64,000 bases of DNA from Leclercia adecarboxylata (GTDB lineage: Bacteria; Pseudomonadota; Gammaproteobacteria; Enterobacterales; Enterobacteriaceae): assembly GCF_006171285.1 (NCBI RefSeq), contig NZ_CP040889.1:3410001-3474000 (forward strand), in the 5' to 3' direction. Positions 28,032-37,550 of the stretch are shown in pieces. The translations under genes and the position numbers were made by a program. Within the stretch, counting starts at the first letter, position 1. The number at the start of each line of letters is the position of its first letter. The notes under the pieces are model-generated. The model saw nothing but the letters and a program-made list of their open reading frames with translations, was not told the origin of the DNA and did not search any database.

Positions 28032-28364
28032 ATGCTGAAAAAAATCGTACTGGTCGCGCTGCTGGCATCAGGACTGACCGCCTGCGCACAACCGCAGACC
28101 CAGAAAGAAGACACCCGTCTTAAAGAGGCCTACAGTGCCTGTATCAATACTGCTGAAGGCTCGCCAGAAAAAATTGAAGCCTGCCAGAGCGTGCTGAACG
28201 TGCTGCGCGAGGATAAGGCGCACGAACAGTTTGCGACCCAGGAGACCGTGAGAGTGGCCGATTACCAGGCCTGTATCATGGCGCGTAAAACGGGTAACAA
28301 TCAGGACGTCACCAAAAACTGCGATAAGATCTGGCAGGAGATCCGTAGCAACAACGGTAAGTAA
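28032..28364 (+). CDS. chiQ: ChiQ (YbfN) outer-membrane lipoprotein
   Basis: The 110-residue product has a short lipoprotein signal with the lipobox LTAC (residues 15-18, lipidation at C18). The mature part is small and charged, with four further cysteines (in ACINTAE, EACQS, QACIM and KNCDK). It forms a two-gene operon with chiP, as in E. coli, where its exact role is unknown. I infer only that it serves the chitoporin. Confidence 0.93.
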   Translation: MLKKIVLVALLASGLTACAQPQTQKEDTRLKEAYSACINTAEGSPEKIEACQSVLNVLREDKAHEQFATQETVRVADYQACIMARKTGNNQDVTKNCDKIWQEIRSNNGK

Positions 28365-28377
28365 AGCTGTTTGCCAC

Positions 28378-28450
28378 GCCCGGTGGCGCTGCGTTTACCT
28401 GAGCCTGCACATTCACAGGCCCGGTAAGCGTAGCGCCGCCGGGCTTTTTT
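28378..28450 (+). repeat. BIME/REP pair with T-run after chiQ
   Basis: Two REP units face each other: GCCCGGTGGCGCTGCGTTTACC and GCCCGGTAAGCGTAGCGCCG. The second arm ends GGGC followed by six T (28445-28450), so it can also terminate chiPQ. Confidence 0.8.
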
Positions 28451-28464
28451 ACGTTATTACAGGC

Positions 28465-28491
28465 AAAAAAAAGCCAACCTTCAGGTTGGCT
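28465..28491 (-). terminator. fur intrinsic terminator
   Basis: The stem AGCCAACC/GGTTGGCT with a TGAA loop (minus strand) is followed by seven T. It starts 18 bases after the fur stop codon. Confidence 0.92.
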
Positions 28492-28508
28492 CAGCGTGTG
28501 CGGATGAA

Positions 28509-28955
28509 TTATTTCGCGTCGTGCGCGTGGTCATCTTCGCGGCAGTCACCTTCGGCGCAGTGGCCATACAGGTACAGACTGTGGTTGGTCAGACGAATGC
28601 CATGACGTGCGGCAATTTCACGCTGACGGGATTCGATAGAGTCGTCGCTGAATTCGATCACTTTGCCGCAGTCAAGGCAAATCAGGTGATCGTGGTGATG
28701 CTGCTGCGTCAGTTCGAATACGGATTTACCGCCTTCGAAATTATGACGCGTAACGATGCCTGCATCGTCGAACTGGTTCAGTACACGGTAAACGGTAGCC
28801 AGACCAATCTCTTCGCCCATGTCGATCAGACGTTTGTATAAGTCTTCCGCACTGACATGATGGTTATCCGGACCCTGAAGCACTTCCAGGATTTTTAACC
28901 GTGGAAGCGTGACTTTCAGTCCGGCCTTCTTTAATGCGGTGTTGTTGTCAGTCAT
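28509..28955 (-). CDS. fur: Ferric uptake regulator Fur
   Basis: Fur is the iron-responsive repressor. The 148-residue protein has the N-terminal winged helix (about residues 1-82), the HHHDH metal-binding stretch (about 87-91), the CLDCG zinc pair and the C-terminal HCAEGDC and HDHAH-like histidine-rich tail. Length equals E. coli Fur. Its start codon overlaps the end of the 28-residue uof leader frame, so translation of the two should be coupled, which in E. coli is the route by which RyhB lowers Fur synthesis. Confidence 0.98.
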   Translation of the reverse strand: MTDNNTALKKAGLKVTLPRLKILEVLQGPDNHHVSAEDLYKRLIDMGEEIGLATVYRVLNQFDDAGIVTRHNFEGGKSVFELTQQHHHDHLICLDCGKVIEFSDDSIESRQREIAARHGIRLTNHSLYLYGHCAEGDCREDDHAHDAK

Positions 28956-29034
28956 GCGGAATCTGTCCTGTTGCTAAACGATTCACTTCTAAAGAAGAAG
29001 TGACAGAAAATGCACCTGGGATAATGCGTCTCAT
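28948..29034 (-). CDS. uof: Leader peptide Uof (upstream of fur)
   Basis: A 28-codon frame begins at the ATG at 29034 (MRRIIPGAFSV) and ends with a TGA that overlaps the fur start (CATGACTGA). The position and length are those of uof in E. coli, whose translation is coupled to fur and is blocked by RyhB. The ATG lies inside TATAATG, a good -10 box, so only transcripts starting further upstream can carry the intact frame. Confidence 0.75.
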   Translation of the reverse strand: MRRIIPGAFSVTSSLEVNRLATGQIPHD

Positions 29035-29212
29035 TATAGAACTGCCATGACGTAATGAAAACTGCAAGTCTCAAGTAAAGTATGCTTATAAAAACGTGGT
29101 ACCGCCAACAAACTTGTTACAGGGTGACCCGTTTGAACCTGGATCATTGTACAGGTATGACAGCAAAAGTTAAAAATTTGTAGCAATTATTTTGATTGCT
29201 TATACCTATCAA

Positions 29213-29240
29213 TGCGGCGCAACTTAATCATTGCGCCGCA
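29213..29240 (-). terminator. Hairpin downstream of fldA
   Basis: The arms TGCGGCGCAA and TTGCGCCGCA pair perfectly over 10 bp with an 8-base loop, starting 6 bases after the fldA stop codon. No good T-run follows, so fldA-to-fur read-through is plausible. Confidence 0.6.
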
Positions 29241-29246
29241 GCTTCA

Positions 29247-29777
29247 TCAGGCATTAAGAATATCGTCGAGGTGCAACTCTTCGCGGACCTGCTTAACCCA
29301 TTTATCTACACGCTCAGCGGTCAGTTCCGGCTGGCGGTCTTCATCAATGGCGAGACCGACGAAGTTGTTATCATCGGCCAGACCTTTGGACGCTTCGAAG
29401 TGGTAACCGGCCGTTGGCCAGTGGCCGACGATGACGGCGCCGCGCGGTTCAATGATGTCGCGAATAGTGCCCAGCGCATCGCAGAAGTACTCCGCGTAGT
29501 CTTCCTGATCGCCACAGCCGAACAGGGCAACCAGTTTGCCGTTGAAATCGATCTCTTCCAGAGACGGGAAGAAGTCGTCCCAGTCGCACTGCGCTTCGCC
29601 GTAGTACCAGGTCGGGATGCCCAGCAGCAGGATATCGTAACCTTCGATATCTTCTTTGCTGCTTTTCGCAATGTCATGCACATCGGCAACGTCTTTACCT
29701 AGCTGTTTTTGAATGTTTTTTGCGATATTTTCGGTGTTACCCGTGTCGCTGCCGAAAAAAATGCCGATGATTGCCAT
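29247..29777 (-). CDS. fldA: Flavodoxin 1 (FldA)
   Basis: FldA is an essential FMN electron carrier for enzymes such as pyruvate formate-lyase activase, methionine synthase and IspG/IspH. The 176-residue protein has the FMN phosphate-binding loop SDTGNTEN (residues 10-17), the IPTWYYGE loop (about 54-61) and the [15 protein letters not shown] segment around the isoalloxazine. It matches E. coli FldA in length. I start at the ATG at 29777 (MAIIG); an in-frame ATG 21 codons upstream does not fit the family. fur lies 291 bases downstream. Confidence 0.97.
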   Translation of the reverse strand: MAIIGIFFGSDTGNTENIAKNIQKQLGKDVADVHDIAKSSKEDIEGYDILLLGIPTWYYGEAQCDWDDFFPSLEEIDFNGKLVALFGCGDQEDYAEYFCDALGTIRDIIEPRGAVIVGHWPTAGYHFEASKGLADDNNFVGLAIDEDRQPELTAERVDKWVKQVREELHLDDILNA

Positions 29778-29932
29778 GAGTAAAATAACCTCTTGAAACT
29801 TAATGGTATGGTGGCGCAATTTAGCCACGGATAAGGGCAATCATAGCAGAACAGAGAAGCCTGCGGAAACTGCTATCACCCAGGACTGCACTCTGTGCTA
29901 CATGAAAGCAACAAGAAGGGGAGTTTTCTGAC

Positions 29933-30220
29933 TTAAGCTTTACCGTGCCATTTCTCAAGCTGTGAAATCAGCATCTCTTCAATAAGCTCACTGCGGCTGA
30001 TCTCACGGGCATTCGCCAGCTCGTTCAGCGCATCGACGGCGTCAGCATTCAGTTTCAGCTCGACGCGTTTAAGCCCGCGGCTTTTATCGCGTTTAAGCTG
30101 ATTGCGCTTGTTGATGCGCAGCTGTTCATCACGCGAAAGCGGATTGGTTTTCGGTCGTCCCGGGCGACGCTCATTCGCGAACAGATCTATTGTCGTGCGG
30201 TCCGTGTGTTCTTTGGCCAT
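29933..30220 (-). CDS. ybfE: YbfE, small ribbon-helix-helix-like protein
   Basis: The 95-residue product is very basic and charged, with RPGRPKTNPLSRDEQLR near the N-terminus and a C-terminal helix pair (VELKLNADAVDALNEL ... SRSELIEEML) of ribbon-helix-helix type. E. coli YbfE belongs to the LexA regulon; its function is unknown. I start at the ATG at 30220 (MAKEHT), matching E. coli; a further ATG 10 codons upstream is less likely. I found no convincing LexA box in the 128 bases before the gene, only a degraded match at 30335-30354. Confidence 0.9.
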   Translation of the reverse strand: MAKEHTDRTTIDLFANERRPGRPKTNPLSRDEQLRINKRNQLKRDKSRGLKRVELKLNADAVDALNELANAREISRSELIEEMLISQLEKWHGKA

Positions 30221-30348
30221 GATTTTGAGACTTCGGGGGAAACAAGACACCCTGCTAATGCCCGGGCGATAAGCGCGCCATCATACATCACCGAAAACGG
30301 CACGCCAACGACTGGAGGCCCACGGGCGACCAGTCGCTCTCTTTTTAA

Positions 30349-31122
30349 TCAATTATTGATGTCAGCGAGGTACCGACGGATGGCGCGCAGCACCGCGTCC
30401 GGTTTTTCGGCATGAACCCAGTGCCCGGCCCCGGCAATCACATGCGCACGCGCCAGGGGGAATTGCGCCAGCAGCGCATCACGATACGCTTCGGTTACAT
30501 AGGGCGAGTTGCCGCCGGTAATAAAGAGGGTCGGGTGCGGCCACGCCGGAACCGACTCCCAGCCGACGATATGGTCATACTGATCCCACAGCACCGGCAC
30601 GTTGAAGCGCCACTCGCCGTCCACAAAGGATTTCAGCAGGAACTGCACCACGCCTTCTTCGTCCAGATGCTCACGCATCAGCGCGGCAGCCTGCTGGCGG
30701 GTGCTGACGCCCGCGTCCGTCACGGCATTAATGGCGGCGAAGATCTCATCGTGGCGGCGCACGTCATAATCTACCGGCGCTACGTCGATCACCACCAGGC
30801 CGGCGATACGCTCTGGCGCAAGAGCCGTCAGCGCCATCACCGCTTTGCCGCCCATCGAATGGCCAATCAGGATCGCTTTTTCGATATGGTGTTCATCCAG
30901 CGTATCCAGCAGATCCTGCGCCATGTCAGCGTAGGTCATCTGCGGCGAGCGCGGCGACAGACCGTGGTTGCGCATATCCACCTGCAGCAGCGCGTGGTCG
31001 GTCACCAGATCCCGTGCCAGCACGCCAAGGTTATCCAGGCTACCAAACAGGCCATGAACCAGGACGATGGGAGAATTATTGTGCGGCGATTGTGCAGATT
31101 GCGCTCGGGTATTCAATTTCAT
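30349..31122 (-). CDS. ybfF: Esterase YbfF (alpha/beta hydrolase)
   Basis: YbfF is a cytoplasmic esterase with thioesterase activity on acyl-CoA substrates in vitro. The 257-residue protein shows the nucleophile elbow GHSMGG (serine near residue 89), the oxyanion HGLFG early motif and the C-terminal GAGHWVH with the catalytic histidine. It matches E. coli YbfF (254 residues). It is divergent from seqA and lies upstream of ybfE on the same strand. Confidence 0.94.
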   Translation of the reverse strand: MKLNTRAQSAQSPHNNSPIVLVHGLFGSLDNLGVLARDLVTDHALLQVDMRNHGLSPRSPQMTYADMAQDLLDTLDEHHIEKAILIGHSMGGKAVMALTALAPERIAGLVVIDVAPVDYDVRRHDEIFAAINAVTDAGVSTRQQAAALMREHLDEEGVVQFLLKSFVDGEWRFNVPVLWDQYDHIVGWESVPAWPHPTLFITGGNSPYVTEAYRDALLAQFPLARAHVIAGAGHWVHAEKPDAVLRAIRRYLADINN

Positions 31123-31305
31123 GGCAAAGTTCTTTTTTTACGTATGTCAGGTTAGGGTATCATGTTGACCATTCTGCCGCCCGGCTGCAAGGAAACAGTT
31201 AATTCTGACTTTTGCCGCCATTCTGGCTTGACGCTATCCGCTGTTGGGTTTTGAACTTATACTCCCAACGACTTGTATTCAGATAAGATATCGCACTGGA
31301 TTAAG

Positions 31306-31848
31306 ATGAAAACAATCGAAGTTGATGACGAGCTTTATCAGTATATTGCCAGCCAGACGCGGCATATCGGTGAGAGCGCGTCCGACATTTTACGGCGCAT
31401 GCTGAAAATTGCCGCCGCCTCTCAGCCTGCCGCTCCGGCCATCAAAGAGACGCGCCAGCCTGTTGCCGTAGCGCAGGAAAAGCCGCTGTCGCCTGTCAAA
31501 GACAAAGTGCGTGCGATGCGCGAATTGCTGCTTTCTGACGAATACGCTGAGCAGAAGAAAGCAGTTAACCGCTTTATGCTGGTGCTGACTACACTCTATT
31601 CACTGGATAACAACGCGTTTGCCGATGCGACGGAATCCCTGCATGGCCGTACCCGCGTCTATTTCGCGGGTGACGAGCAGACGCTGTTACAGAATGGCAA
31701 TCAAACTAAACCCAAGCACCTGCCTGGTACACCGTACTGGGTGATCACCAATACCAATACCGGACGTAAGCGCAGCATGATCGAACACATCATGCAGTCG
31801 ATGCAGTTCCCGGTGGAATTGATTGATAAGGTTTGCGGTACTATCTAA
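31306..31848 (+). CDS. seqA: Replication-initiation negative regulator SeqA
   Basis: SeqA binds hemimethylated GATC and sequesters oriC after initiation. The 180-residue protein has the N-terminal oligomerisation region (MKTIEVDDELY ... SASDILRRML, residues 1-33), a variable Ala/Pro linker, and the C-terminal DNA-binding domain with GRTRVYFAGDEQTLLQNGNQ and TNTNTGRK. I start at the ATG at 31306, as in E. coli (181 residues). It lies 24 bases before pgm, its usual operon partner. Confidence 0.97.
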   Translation: MKTIEVDDELYQYIASQTRHIGESASDILRRMLKIAAASQPAAPAIKETRQPVAVAQEKPLSPVKDKVRAMRELLLSDEYAEQKKAVNRFMLVLTTLYSLDNNAFADATESLHGRTRVYFAGDEQTLLQNGNQTKPKHLPGTPYWVITNTNTGRKRSMIEHIMQSMQFPVELIDKVCGTI

Positions 31849-31872
31849 CCCTTGCATCAGAAGGACCAGGCA

Positions 31873-33513
31873 ATGGCAAATCACAATCGTGCGGGTCAAC
31901 CTGCACAACAGAGCGATTTGATTAACGTCGCCCAGCTTACCGCGCAGTACTACGTGCTGAAGCCGGAAGTGGGTAACGCAGAACACGCAGTTAAGTTTGG
32001 TACATCCGGCCACCGCGGCAGTGCGGTTCGCCACAGCTTTAACGAGCCGCATATTCTGGCCATTGCTCAGGCCATCGCGGAAGAGCGCGCTAAAAATGGC
32101 GTCACCGGTCCGTGCTACGTGGGTAAAGATACGCACGCCCTGTCAGAGCCTGCTTTTATTTCCGTGCTGGAAGTGCTGGCCGCTAACGGCGTGGACGTCG
32201 TGATTCAGGAAAACAACGGCTATACGCCGACCCCTGCCGTCTCTAATGCCATTCTGGTGCATAACCAGAAGGGTGGGGCGCAGGCTGACGGCATTGTGAT
32301 TACGCCGTCCCACAACCCGCCGGAAGATGGCGGTATCAAATACAACCCACCCAATGGCGGCCCGGCTGACACCAACGTCACCAAAGTGGTGGAAGATCGT
32401 GCCAATGCCCTGCTGGCCGACGGCCTGAAAGGCGTGAAGCGTATCTCCCTGGACGAAGCGATGGCCTCCGGCCATGTGAAAGAGCAGGATCTGGTGCAGC
32501 CGTTCGTTGAAGGGCTGGCGGATATCGTCGATATGGCGGCGATCCAGAAAGCCGGTCTCAAACTTGGCGTCGACCCGCTCGGCGGTTCCGGTATCGAATA
32601 CTGGAAACGTATTGCGGAGCACTACAAGCTGGATCTGACCATCGTTAACGATCATGTCGATCAGACCTTCCGCTTTATGCACCTGGATAAAGACGGCGCA
32701 ATCCGTATGGACTGCTCCTCCGAGTGCGCAATGGCCGGTCTGCTGGCGCTGCGCGACAAGTTCGACCTCGCGTTTGCTAACGACCCGGACTACGACCGTC
32801 ACGGCATCGTCACCCCTGCGGGCCTGATGAATCCAAACCACTATTTGGCCGTGGCGATCAACTATCTGTTCCAGCATCGTCCACAGTGGGGCGCAGAGGT
32901 TGCCGTAGGCAAGACCCTGGTCTCCTCCGCAATGATCGACCGCGTGGTTAACGACCTGGGCCGTAAGCTGGTGGAAGTACCGGTTGGCTTCAAATGGTTT
33001 GTTGACGGTCTGTTCGACGGCAGCTTCGGCTTTGGCGGCGAAGAGAGCGCGGGCGCATCCTTCCTGCGCTTCAACGGCACGCCGTGGTCCACCGATAAAG
33101 ACGGCATCATCATGTGCCTGCTGGCAGCGGAGATCACCGCCGTTACCGGTAAGAACCCGCAGGAGCACTACGATGAGCTCGCAGCCCGTTTCGGTGCCCC
33201 GAGCTACAACCGTCTGCAGGCCTCTGCCACCTCCGCCCAGAAAGCGGCGCTGTCTAAACTGTCACCAGAAATGGTCAGCGCCAGTACCCTGGCGGGTGAC
33301 CCGATCACCGCGCGTCTGACCGCAGCACCGGGTAACGGCGCGTCGATTGGCGGCCTGAAGGTGATGACCGAAAACGGCTGGTTCGCGGCGCGTCCATCCG
33401 GTACGGAAGATGCGTACAAGATCTACTGTGAAAGCTTCCTCGGCGCGGAACACCGCCAGCAGATTGAGAAAGAAGCGGTAGAGATTGTCAGCGAAGTACT
33501 GAAGAACGCGTAA
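31873..33513 (+). CDS. pgm: Phosphoglucomutase Pgm
   Basis: Pgm interconverts glucose-1-P and glucose-6-P, linking glycogen, UDP-glucose and glycolysis. The 546-residue enzyme has the active serine S146 in TPSHNPP, the metal-binding loop DPDYDRHG and the late GGEESAG sugar-binding motif. It equals E. coli Pgm in length and ends EVLKNA. The ATG at 31873 has AAGGA upstream and is preferred to a TTG seven codons earlier. It ends near a BIME that also carries a T-run. Confidence 0.97.
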   Translation: MANHNRAGQPAQQSDLINVAQLTAQYYVLKPEVGNAEHAVKFGTSGHRGSAVRHSFNEPHILAIAQAIAEERAKNGVTGPCYVGKDTHALSEPAFISVLEVLAANGVDVVIQENNGYTPTPAVSNAILVHNQKGGAQADGIVITPSHNPPEDGGIKYNPPNGGPADTNVTKVVEDRANALLADGLKGVKRISLDEAMASGHVKEQDLVQPFVEGLADIVDMAAIQKAGLKLGVDPLGGSGIEYWKRIAEHYKLDLTIVNDHVDQTFRFMHLDKDGAIRMDCSSECAMAGLLALRDKFDLAFANDPDYDRHGIVTPAGLMNPNHYLAVAINYLFQHRPQWGAEVAVGKTLVSSAMIDRVVNDLGRKLVEVPVGFKWFVDGLFDGSFGFGGEESAGASFLRFNGTPWSTDKDGIIMCLLAAEITAVTGKNPQEHYDELAARFGAPSYNRLQASATSAQKAALSKLSPEMVSASTLAGDPITARLTAAPGNGASIGGLKVMTENGWFAARPSGTEDAYKIYCESFLGAEHRQQIEKEAVEIVSEVLKNA

Positions 33514-33526
33514 GTGCGGTCTGTGC

Positions 33527-33608
33527 GCCGGGCGGCACTGCGTTTGCCCGGCCTACAATTTCAGCAATTTTGTAGGCCCGGTAAGCGTTAGCGCCACCGG
33601 GCTTTTTT
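33527..33608. repeat. BIME between pgm and kdpE
   Basis: Two REP units (33527-33552 and 33576-33602) face each other around GCCTACAA/TTGTAGGC, forming a long hairpin ending in six T on the plus strand. It lies between the convergent pgm and kdpE genes and probably terminates pgm. Confidence 0.8.
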
Positions 33609-33612
33609 GTGC

Positions 33613-34290
33613 TCAAAGCATAAACCGATAACCGATACCGGTTTCAGTTAATAAATGGCGGGGGCGCGCGGGATCCACTTCGAGTTTCTGACGAAGATGC
33701 CCCATATATATGCGCAGGTAGTGACTATGCTCCACCGCATTCGGTCCCCAGACCTGGCTTAACAGCTGACGTTGGGTAAGGACTTTGCCGTGATTGTTGA
33801 GCAGAACCGCCAGCAGGCGAAATTCGATGGGCGTCAGGTGGATTTCCGCGTTCCCCTGCTGAATACGCCGTGCCGCCAGATCGACGCGGATATCGGAAAA
33901 GGTATACACCGGGTCGACGGGGGCGGTGGTTGCGTGGCGGCGCAGGGCAACGCGCAGTCGCGCCTGAAGTTCGCCAATGCCAAACGGCTTGCTGAGATAG
34001 TCGTCGGCACCGGCATCGAGGGCGGCAATTTTGTCGGTCTCTTCCAGTCGCGCAGAGAGCACGATGATCGGCATCTGGCTCCACTGGCGCACTTCGCGGA
34101 TAAAATCGAGGCCGTCGCCGTCCGGCAGACCTAAGTCGAGGATCACCAGGTCCGGCTTGCGGGTGGCGGCTTCAATCAGGCCCCGCTGTAGCGTCCCGGC
34201 GTCATGAACGCGCAACCCTTCGCCTTCCAGCGCGGCGCGCAGAAAACGGCTGATGGCGAGTTCATCTTCAACAATCAGGACGTTAATCAC
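33613..34290 (-). CDS. kdpE: Response regulator KdpE
   Basis: KdpE activates kdpFABC when phosphorylated by KdpD at low potassium or high osmolarity. The 225-residue OmpR-type regulator has the receiver domain with D52 as the phospho-acceptor (LDLGLPDGDG) and K101-type LSKPFG, followed by a winged-helix domain (about 127-222). Its ATG overlaps the end of kdpD by 4 bases. The probable binding site lies upstream of kdpF at 41469-41489. Confidence 0.97.
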   Translation of the reverse strand: MINVLIVEDELAISRFLRAALEGEGLRVHDAGTLQRGLIEAATRKPDLVILDLGLPDGDGLDFIREVRQWSQMPIIVLSARLEETDKIAALDAGADDYLSKPFGIGELQARLRVALRRHATTAPVDPVYTFSDIRVDLAARRIQQGNAEIHLTPIEFRLLAVLLNNHGKVLTQRQLLSQVWGPNAVEHSHYLRIYMGHLRQKLEVDPARPRHLLTETGIGYRFML

Positions 34291-36962
34291 AGATCCTCTG
34301 GAAATTCATTCAGTTCGGGTGGCGCATCGAGCGGCAGTGTAACACAAAATACCGCCCCGCCTTCGAGGCGGTTATGGGCCGTGATGGTGCCGCCGTGTAC
34401 CTCAACAATCGCCTGGCAAATCGCCAGCCCCAGCCCCACGCCGGGAATGGCAGACTCCTTATTACCCCGGGCGAACTTATCAAAGATAGCCTGTTCCTGG
34501 CCCGCCGGAATGCCCGGACCGCTATCCCATACCTCCAGCTGTAACGTATCGGGCGTGACGCTGGCCTGGATGCCAATTTGCGCTTTGCTACCCGCGTATT
34601 TAGCGGCGTTCTCCAGCAGGTTGATCAGCACCCGCTCGAACAGCGGTCCGTCAACGTGGATCAGCGCCAGCGGGGCCGACATCTCCAGCGCGATATACCG
34701 CCCCCCGAGCCCCGGCTCCAGCATTTTTAAGGCGCTGCCAATTACCTCTTCCAGCGTCAGCCACTCTTTTTTGAGATTAAAGCCGCCGGACTGGATCCGC
34801 GCCATATCCAGCAGGTTATTCACCAGCCGGGTGGTGTTGAGCACGTGCTGGCGGATCTCGCTGGCCTGCATGGCGTGGCGGGAGCCTTCAGCCGCCAGGT
34901 CGAGGGTCAGGATCTCCGACTGGCCGAACAGCACCGTCAGGGGCGTACGCAGATCGTGGGAGAGGGCCGCCAGCAGCGAGTTGCGAATGCTCTCACGCTC
35001 GCTGGCTAACCGCGCCTGCTCTTCGCTGGCGGTGAGCGCCAGCCGCTCCAGGGCGCTTGCCACCAGCAGGGTAAAGGTCTCCAGTAGCCGCTGCTGCTCG
35101 GGGATCATCAGCTGGCGCAGGTTGGATGGTTCCACAACCACCACCCCCTGGCTCTGTAACGGCAGGATCTGCCAGGGCACGCCCGGCAGGGTGTCGGTGC
35201 CCGCACCCGCAGGCTGGCCTTTATCGAAGCTCCAGAGGGCAATGGCCTCATCCCACGGAGTCATCCCCGAGGCCGGGGTCAGCGGGCCCAGCTTGCCTTC
35301 CGCATCCGGGAGCAGGATCAGGCTGCGGGCGTTGAAGGTGGAGTGAATAAACTGCTGGCTGGTCTGGACGATATCCTGCGGCGTGCGGCCCACCGCCAGC
35401 GCTTTCGACATCTCATACAGATGGCGGGTGCGCTGCTCGCGATAGCGGGCGATCCGCGCCTGATAGCGCACTCCTGCCGTCAGGTTACCGATAAGCAGAC
35501 CCACCGCCAGCATCACGGCGAAGGTGAGGACGTACTGGACATCCGACACTGCCAGGGTGCCGCGAGGGGCGATGAAAAAGAGATCGAAGCTGATGACGTT
35601 GATGACCGTCGCCAGCACCGAGGGCCAGCGGCCGTAAAACAGCGCCACAAGCACTACCCCCAGCAGGTAGATCATCACAAGGTTGGCGGCATCGAAGCCG
35701 GGTAGCCACTGGCTGGCAACAAAGGTGATCAGGGCGCAGAGCAGCACCGCCACCATGCAGCCGCGCAGCTGGATCCGCCATTTGTCGCTGAACGTCCGGT
35801 TATCCGGGGCTCTGGCGGGCAGGGGGGCCGGTTTGTCGTCCAGGGCGACGATCAAGAGATCGAGGTCGGGAGCCCGCTGCGCCAGCCTGTCGGCAAAGCT
35901 CTGATGGCTGAACCTGCGGCGGCGGGCGCGCCTGCCGATGACAATCTTGCCGAGGTTGTGCTCCCGGGCGTAGCGCAGAATGGCTTTCTCTTCCGCCTGC
36001 TCGGCCAGGGTGGCGGTTTCTGCGCCCAGCTCCTGGGCCAGGCGCAGGGCCGCAAGAATGGCGCGGCGCTGGTTCTCCGGCAGACGGTGCAGCTGCGGCG
36101 TCTCGACGTAGACGGCGTGCCAGACGCTGCCAAATTTAGCCGCCAGACGCGCGGCGGTGCGCACCAGCTTTTCATTACCGCTGCCGTGACCAATGCAGAG
36201 CAAAATCGCATCCCGGGTATGCCAGACTTTCTCCTCGCCCTGACGGTCGCGCCAGGCCCGCATCTGGTCGTCCACCCGGTCGGCGGCGCGGCGCAGCGCC
36301 AGCTCGCGCAGGGCGATCAAATTACCTTTACGGAAGAAGTGCTCAATTGCCCGCTCGGCCTGCCCGGCGATGTAGACCTTGCCCTCATGCAGGCGCTGGC
36401 GCAGATCGTCCGGAGGCAGATCCACCAGCACCACTTCGTCCGCCCCATCGAAAAACGGGTCCGGGACGGTCTCCCGCACCTGAATGCCGGTGACGCCGCT
36501 GACCACGTCGTTGAGGCTCTCCAGATGCTGGACGTTCACGGTGGTGAAAACATCAATGCCCGCCTCCAGTAGCTCCTCGACATCCTGCCAGCGTTTGGGA
36601 TGGCGCGAGCCGGGGGCATTGGTGTGCGCCAGTTCGTCCATCAGGATCAGCGCCGGGCGGCGGGCGAGGGCGGCATCGAGATCGAATTCCGTCACCAGAC
36701 GCCCACGATGATGGATGCGCCGGGGCGGCTGGGTGGCCAGCCCGGCCAGCAGGGCGGCGGTCTCCTGACGTCCGTGAGTTTCCGCCACGCCGATCAGAAT
36801 ATCGAGCCCCTGGGCGCGCAGACGCTGGGCTTCGCTCAGCATGGCGAAGGTCTTCCCGACGCCCGCGCAGGCGCCGAAGAAGATTTTCAGCTTGCCGCGA
36901 TGGGGCGTGGCGGCCTGCTCCAGCAGTTTGTCCGGGTCCGGGCGCTGAGGCTCGTCGATCAT
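34287..36962 (-). CDS. kdpD: Potassium sensor histidine kinase KdpD
   Basis: KdpD senses potassium limitation and controls KdpE. The 891-residue protein has an N-terminal KdpD domain with Walker A GACAGVGKT (residues 30-38), a UspA-like domain (about 250-365), four clustered membrane segments (about 395-500), a GAF-like region, the HisKA dimerisation domain with H669 (LSHDLRTPL) and a C-terminal HATPase domain with GPGIP and GVGLGLAIC. It is the E. coli-type length. It starts directly after the kdpC stop codon. Confidence 0.97.
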   Translation of the reverse strand: MIDEPQRPDPDKLLEQAATPHRGKLKIFFGACAGVGKTFAMLSEAQRLRAQGLDILIGVAETHGRQETAALLAGLATQPPRRIHHRGRLVTEFDLDAALARRPALILMDELAHTNAPGSRHPKRWQDVEELLEAGIDVFTTVNVQHLESLNDVVSGVTGIQVRETVPDPFFDGADEVVLVDLPPDDLRQRLHEGKVYIAGQAERAIEHFFRKGNLIALRELALRRAADRVDDQMRAWRDRQGEEKVWHTRDAILLCIGHGSGNEKLVRTAARLAAKFGSVWHAVYVETPQLHRLPENQRRAILAALRLAQELGAETATLAEQAEEKAILRYAREHNLGKIVIGRRARRRRFSHQSFADRLAQRAPDLDLLIVALDDKPAPLPARAPDNRTFSDKWRIQLRGCMVAVLLCALITFVASQWLPGFDAANLVMIYLLGVVLVALFYGRWPSVLATVINVISFDLFFIAPRGTLAVSDVQYVLTFAVMLAVGLLIGNLTAGVRYQARIARYREQRTRHLYEMSKALAVGRTPQDIVQTSQQFIHSTFNARSLILLPDAEGKLGPLTPASGMTPWDEAIALWSFDKGQPAGAGTDTLPGVPWQILPLQSQGVVVVEPSNLRQLMIPEQQRLLETFTLLVASALERLALTASEEQARLASERESIRNSLLAALSHDLRTPLTVLFGQSEILTLDLAAEGSRHAMQASEIRQHVLNTTRLVNNLLDMARIQSGGFNLKKEWLTLEEVIGSALKMLEPGLGGRYIALEMSAPLALIHVDGPLFERVLINLLENAAKYAGSKAQIGIQASVTPDTLQLEVWDSGPGIPAGQEQAIFDKFARGNKESAIPGVGLGLAICQAIVEVHGGTITAHNRLEGGAVFCVTLPLDAPPELNEFPEDL

Positions 36963-37538
36963 TTACTCTTTCCTTAGCGCGTCCAGCGCCAGATTTAATT
37001 CAACGATATTCACCACCGGATTGCCCATGGCGCTGAACAACGGCTTTTGCGTATGCGCGGCAACCAGCTGGCTGAGCTGTTCGCTGCTGAGCTGACGCGC
37101 CTGCGCGACGCGCGGGATCTGCCAGGCAACGGCCTGCGGGGTCAGGCTGTAGTCCAGCCCGCTACCGGAGGCGGTCACCAGTTCAACCGGCACCGCCGGG
37201 CTGGCCTGCGGGTTGGCGGCGCGCAATTGCGCCACCCGCGTGCGAACGGTGTTATCCAGCGCGGGGTTGCTGCCCGCCAGGTTGCTGCCGCCCGAGGCCA
37301 TAGGATTATACGGGCTCTCTGCCGTAGCGGAAGGACGCCCGTGAAAGTAACCCGCCGCGGTAAAGTTCTGTCCAATCAATCGGGAACCGCGGATCTCCCC
37401 CTGCTGGCGGATAAGCGATCCGTTGGCCTGGTCGTGAAACCACCACTGACCCAGCGCGGTGGTCATCAGCGGATAGAGCCCGCCGGTGATCAGGGCCAGC
37501 AGAATAAACAACAGTATAGCGGGGCGTAACATAGCCAT
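36963..37538 (-). CDS. kdpC: KdpC subunit of the potassium-transporting ATPase
   Basis: KdpC is the inner-membrane subunit that stabilises KdpA-KdpB and raises ATP affinity. The 191-residue protein has one N-terminal membrane segment (about residues 8-30), then a periplasmic domain with [10 protein letters not shown], the GRPSA...SGGSNL segment and the conserved TPQAV...QIPRVA motif. It lies 12 bases after kdpB and abuts kdpD. Confidence 0.96.
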   Translation of the reverse strand: MAMLRPAILLFILLALITGGLYPLMTTALGQWWFHDQANGSLIRQQGEIRGSRLIGQNFTAAGYFHGRPSATAESPYNPMASGGSNLAGSNPALDNTVRTRVAQLRAANPQASPAVPVELVTASGSGLDYSLTPQAVAWQIPRVAQARQLSSEQLSQLVAAHTQKPLFSAMGNPVVNIVELNLALDALRKE

Positions 37539-37550
37539 TTGATTTTCCTC

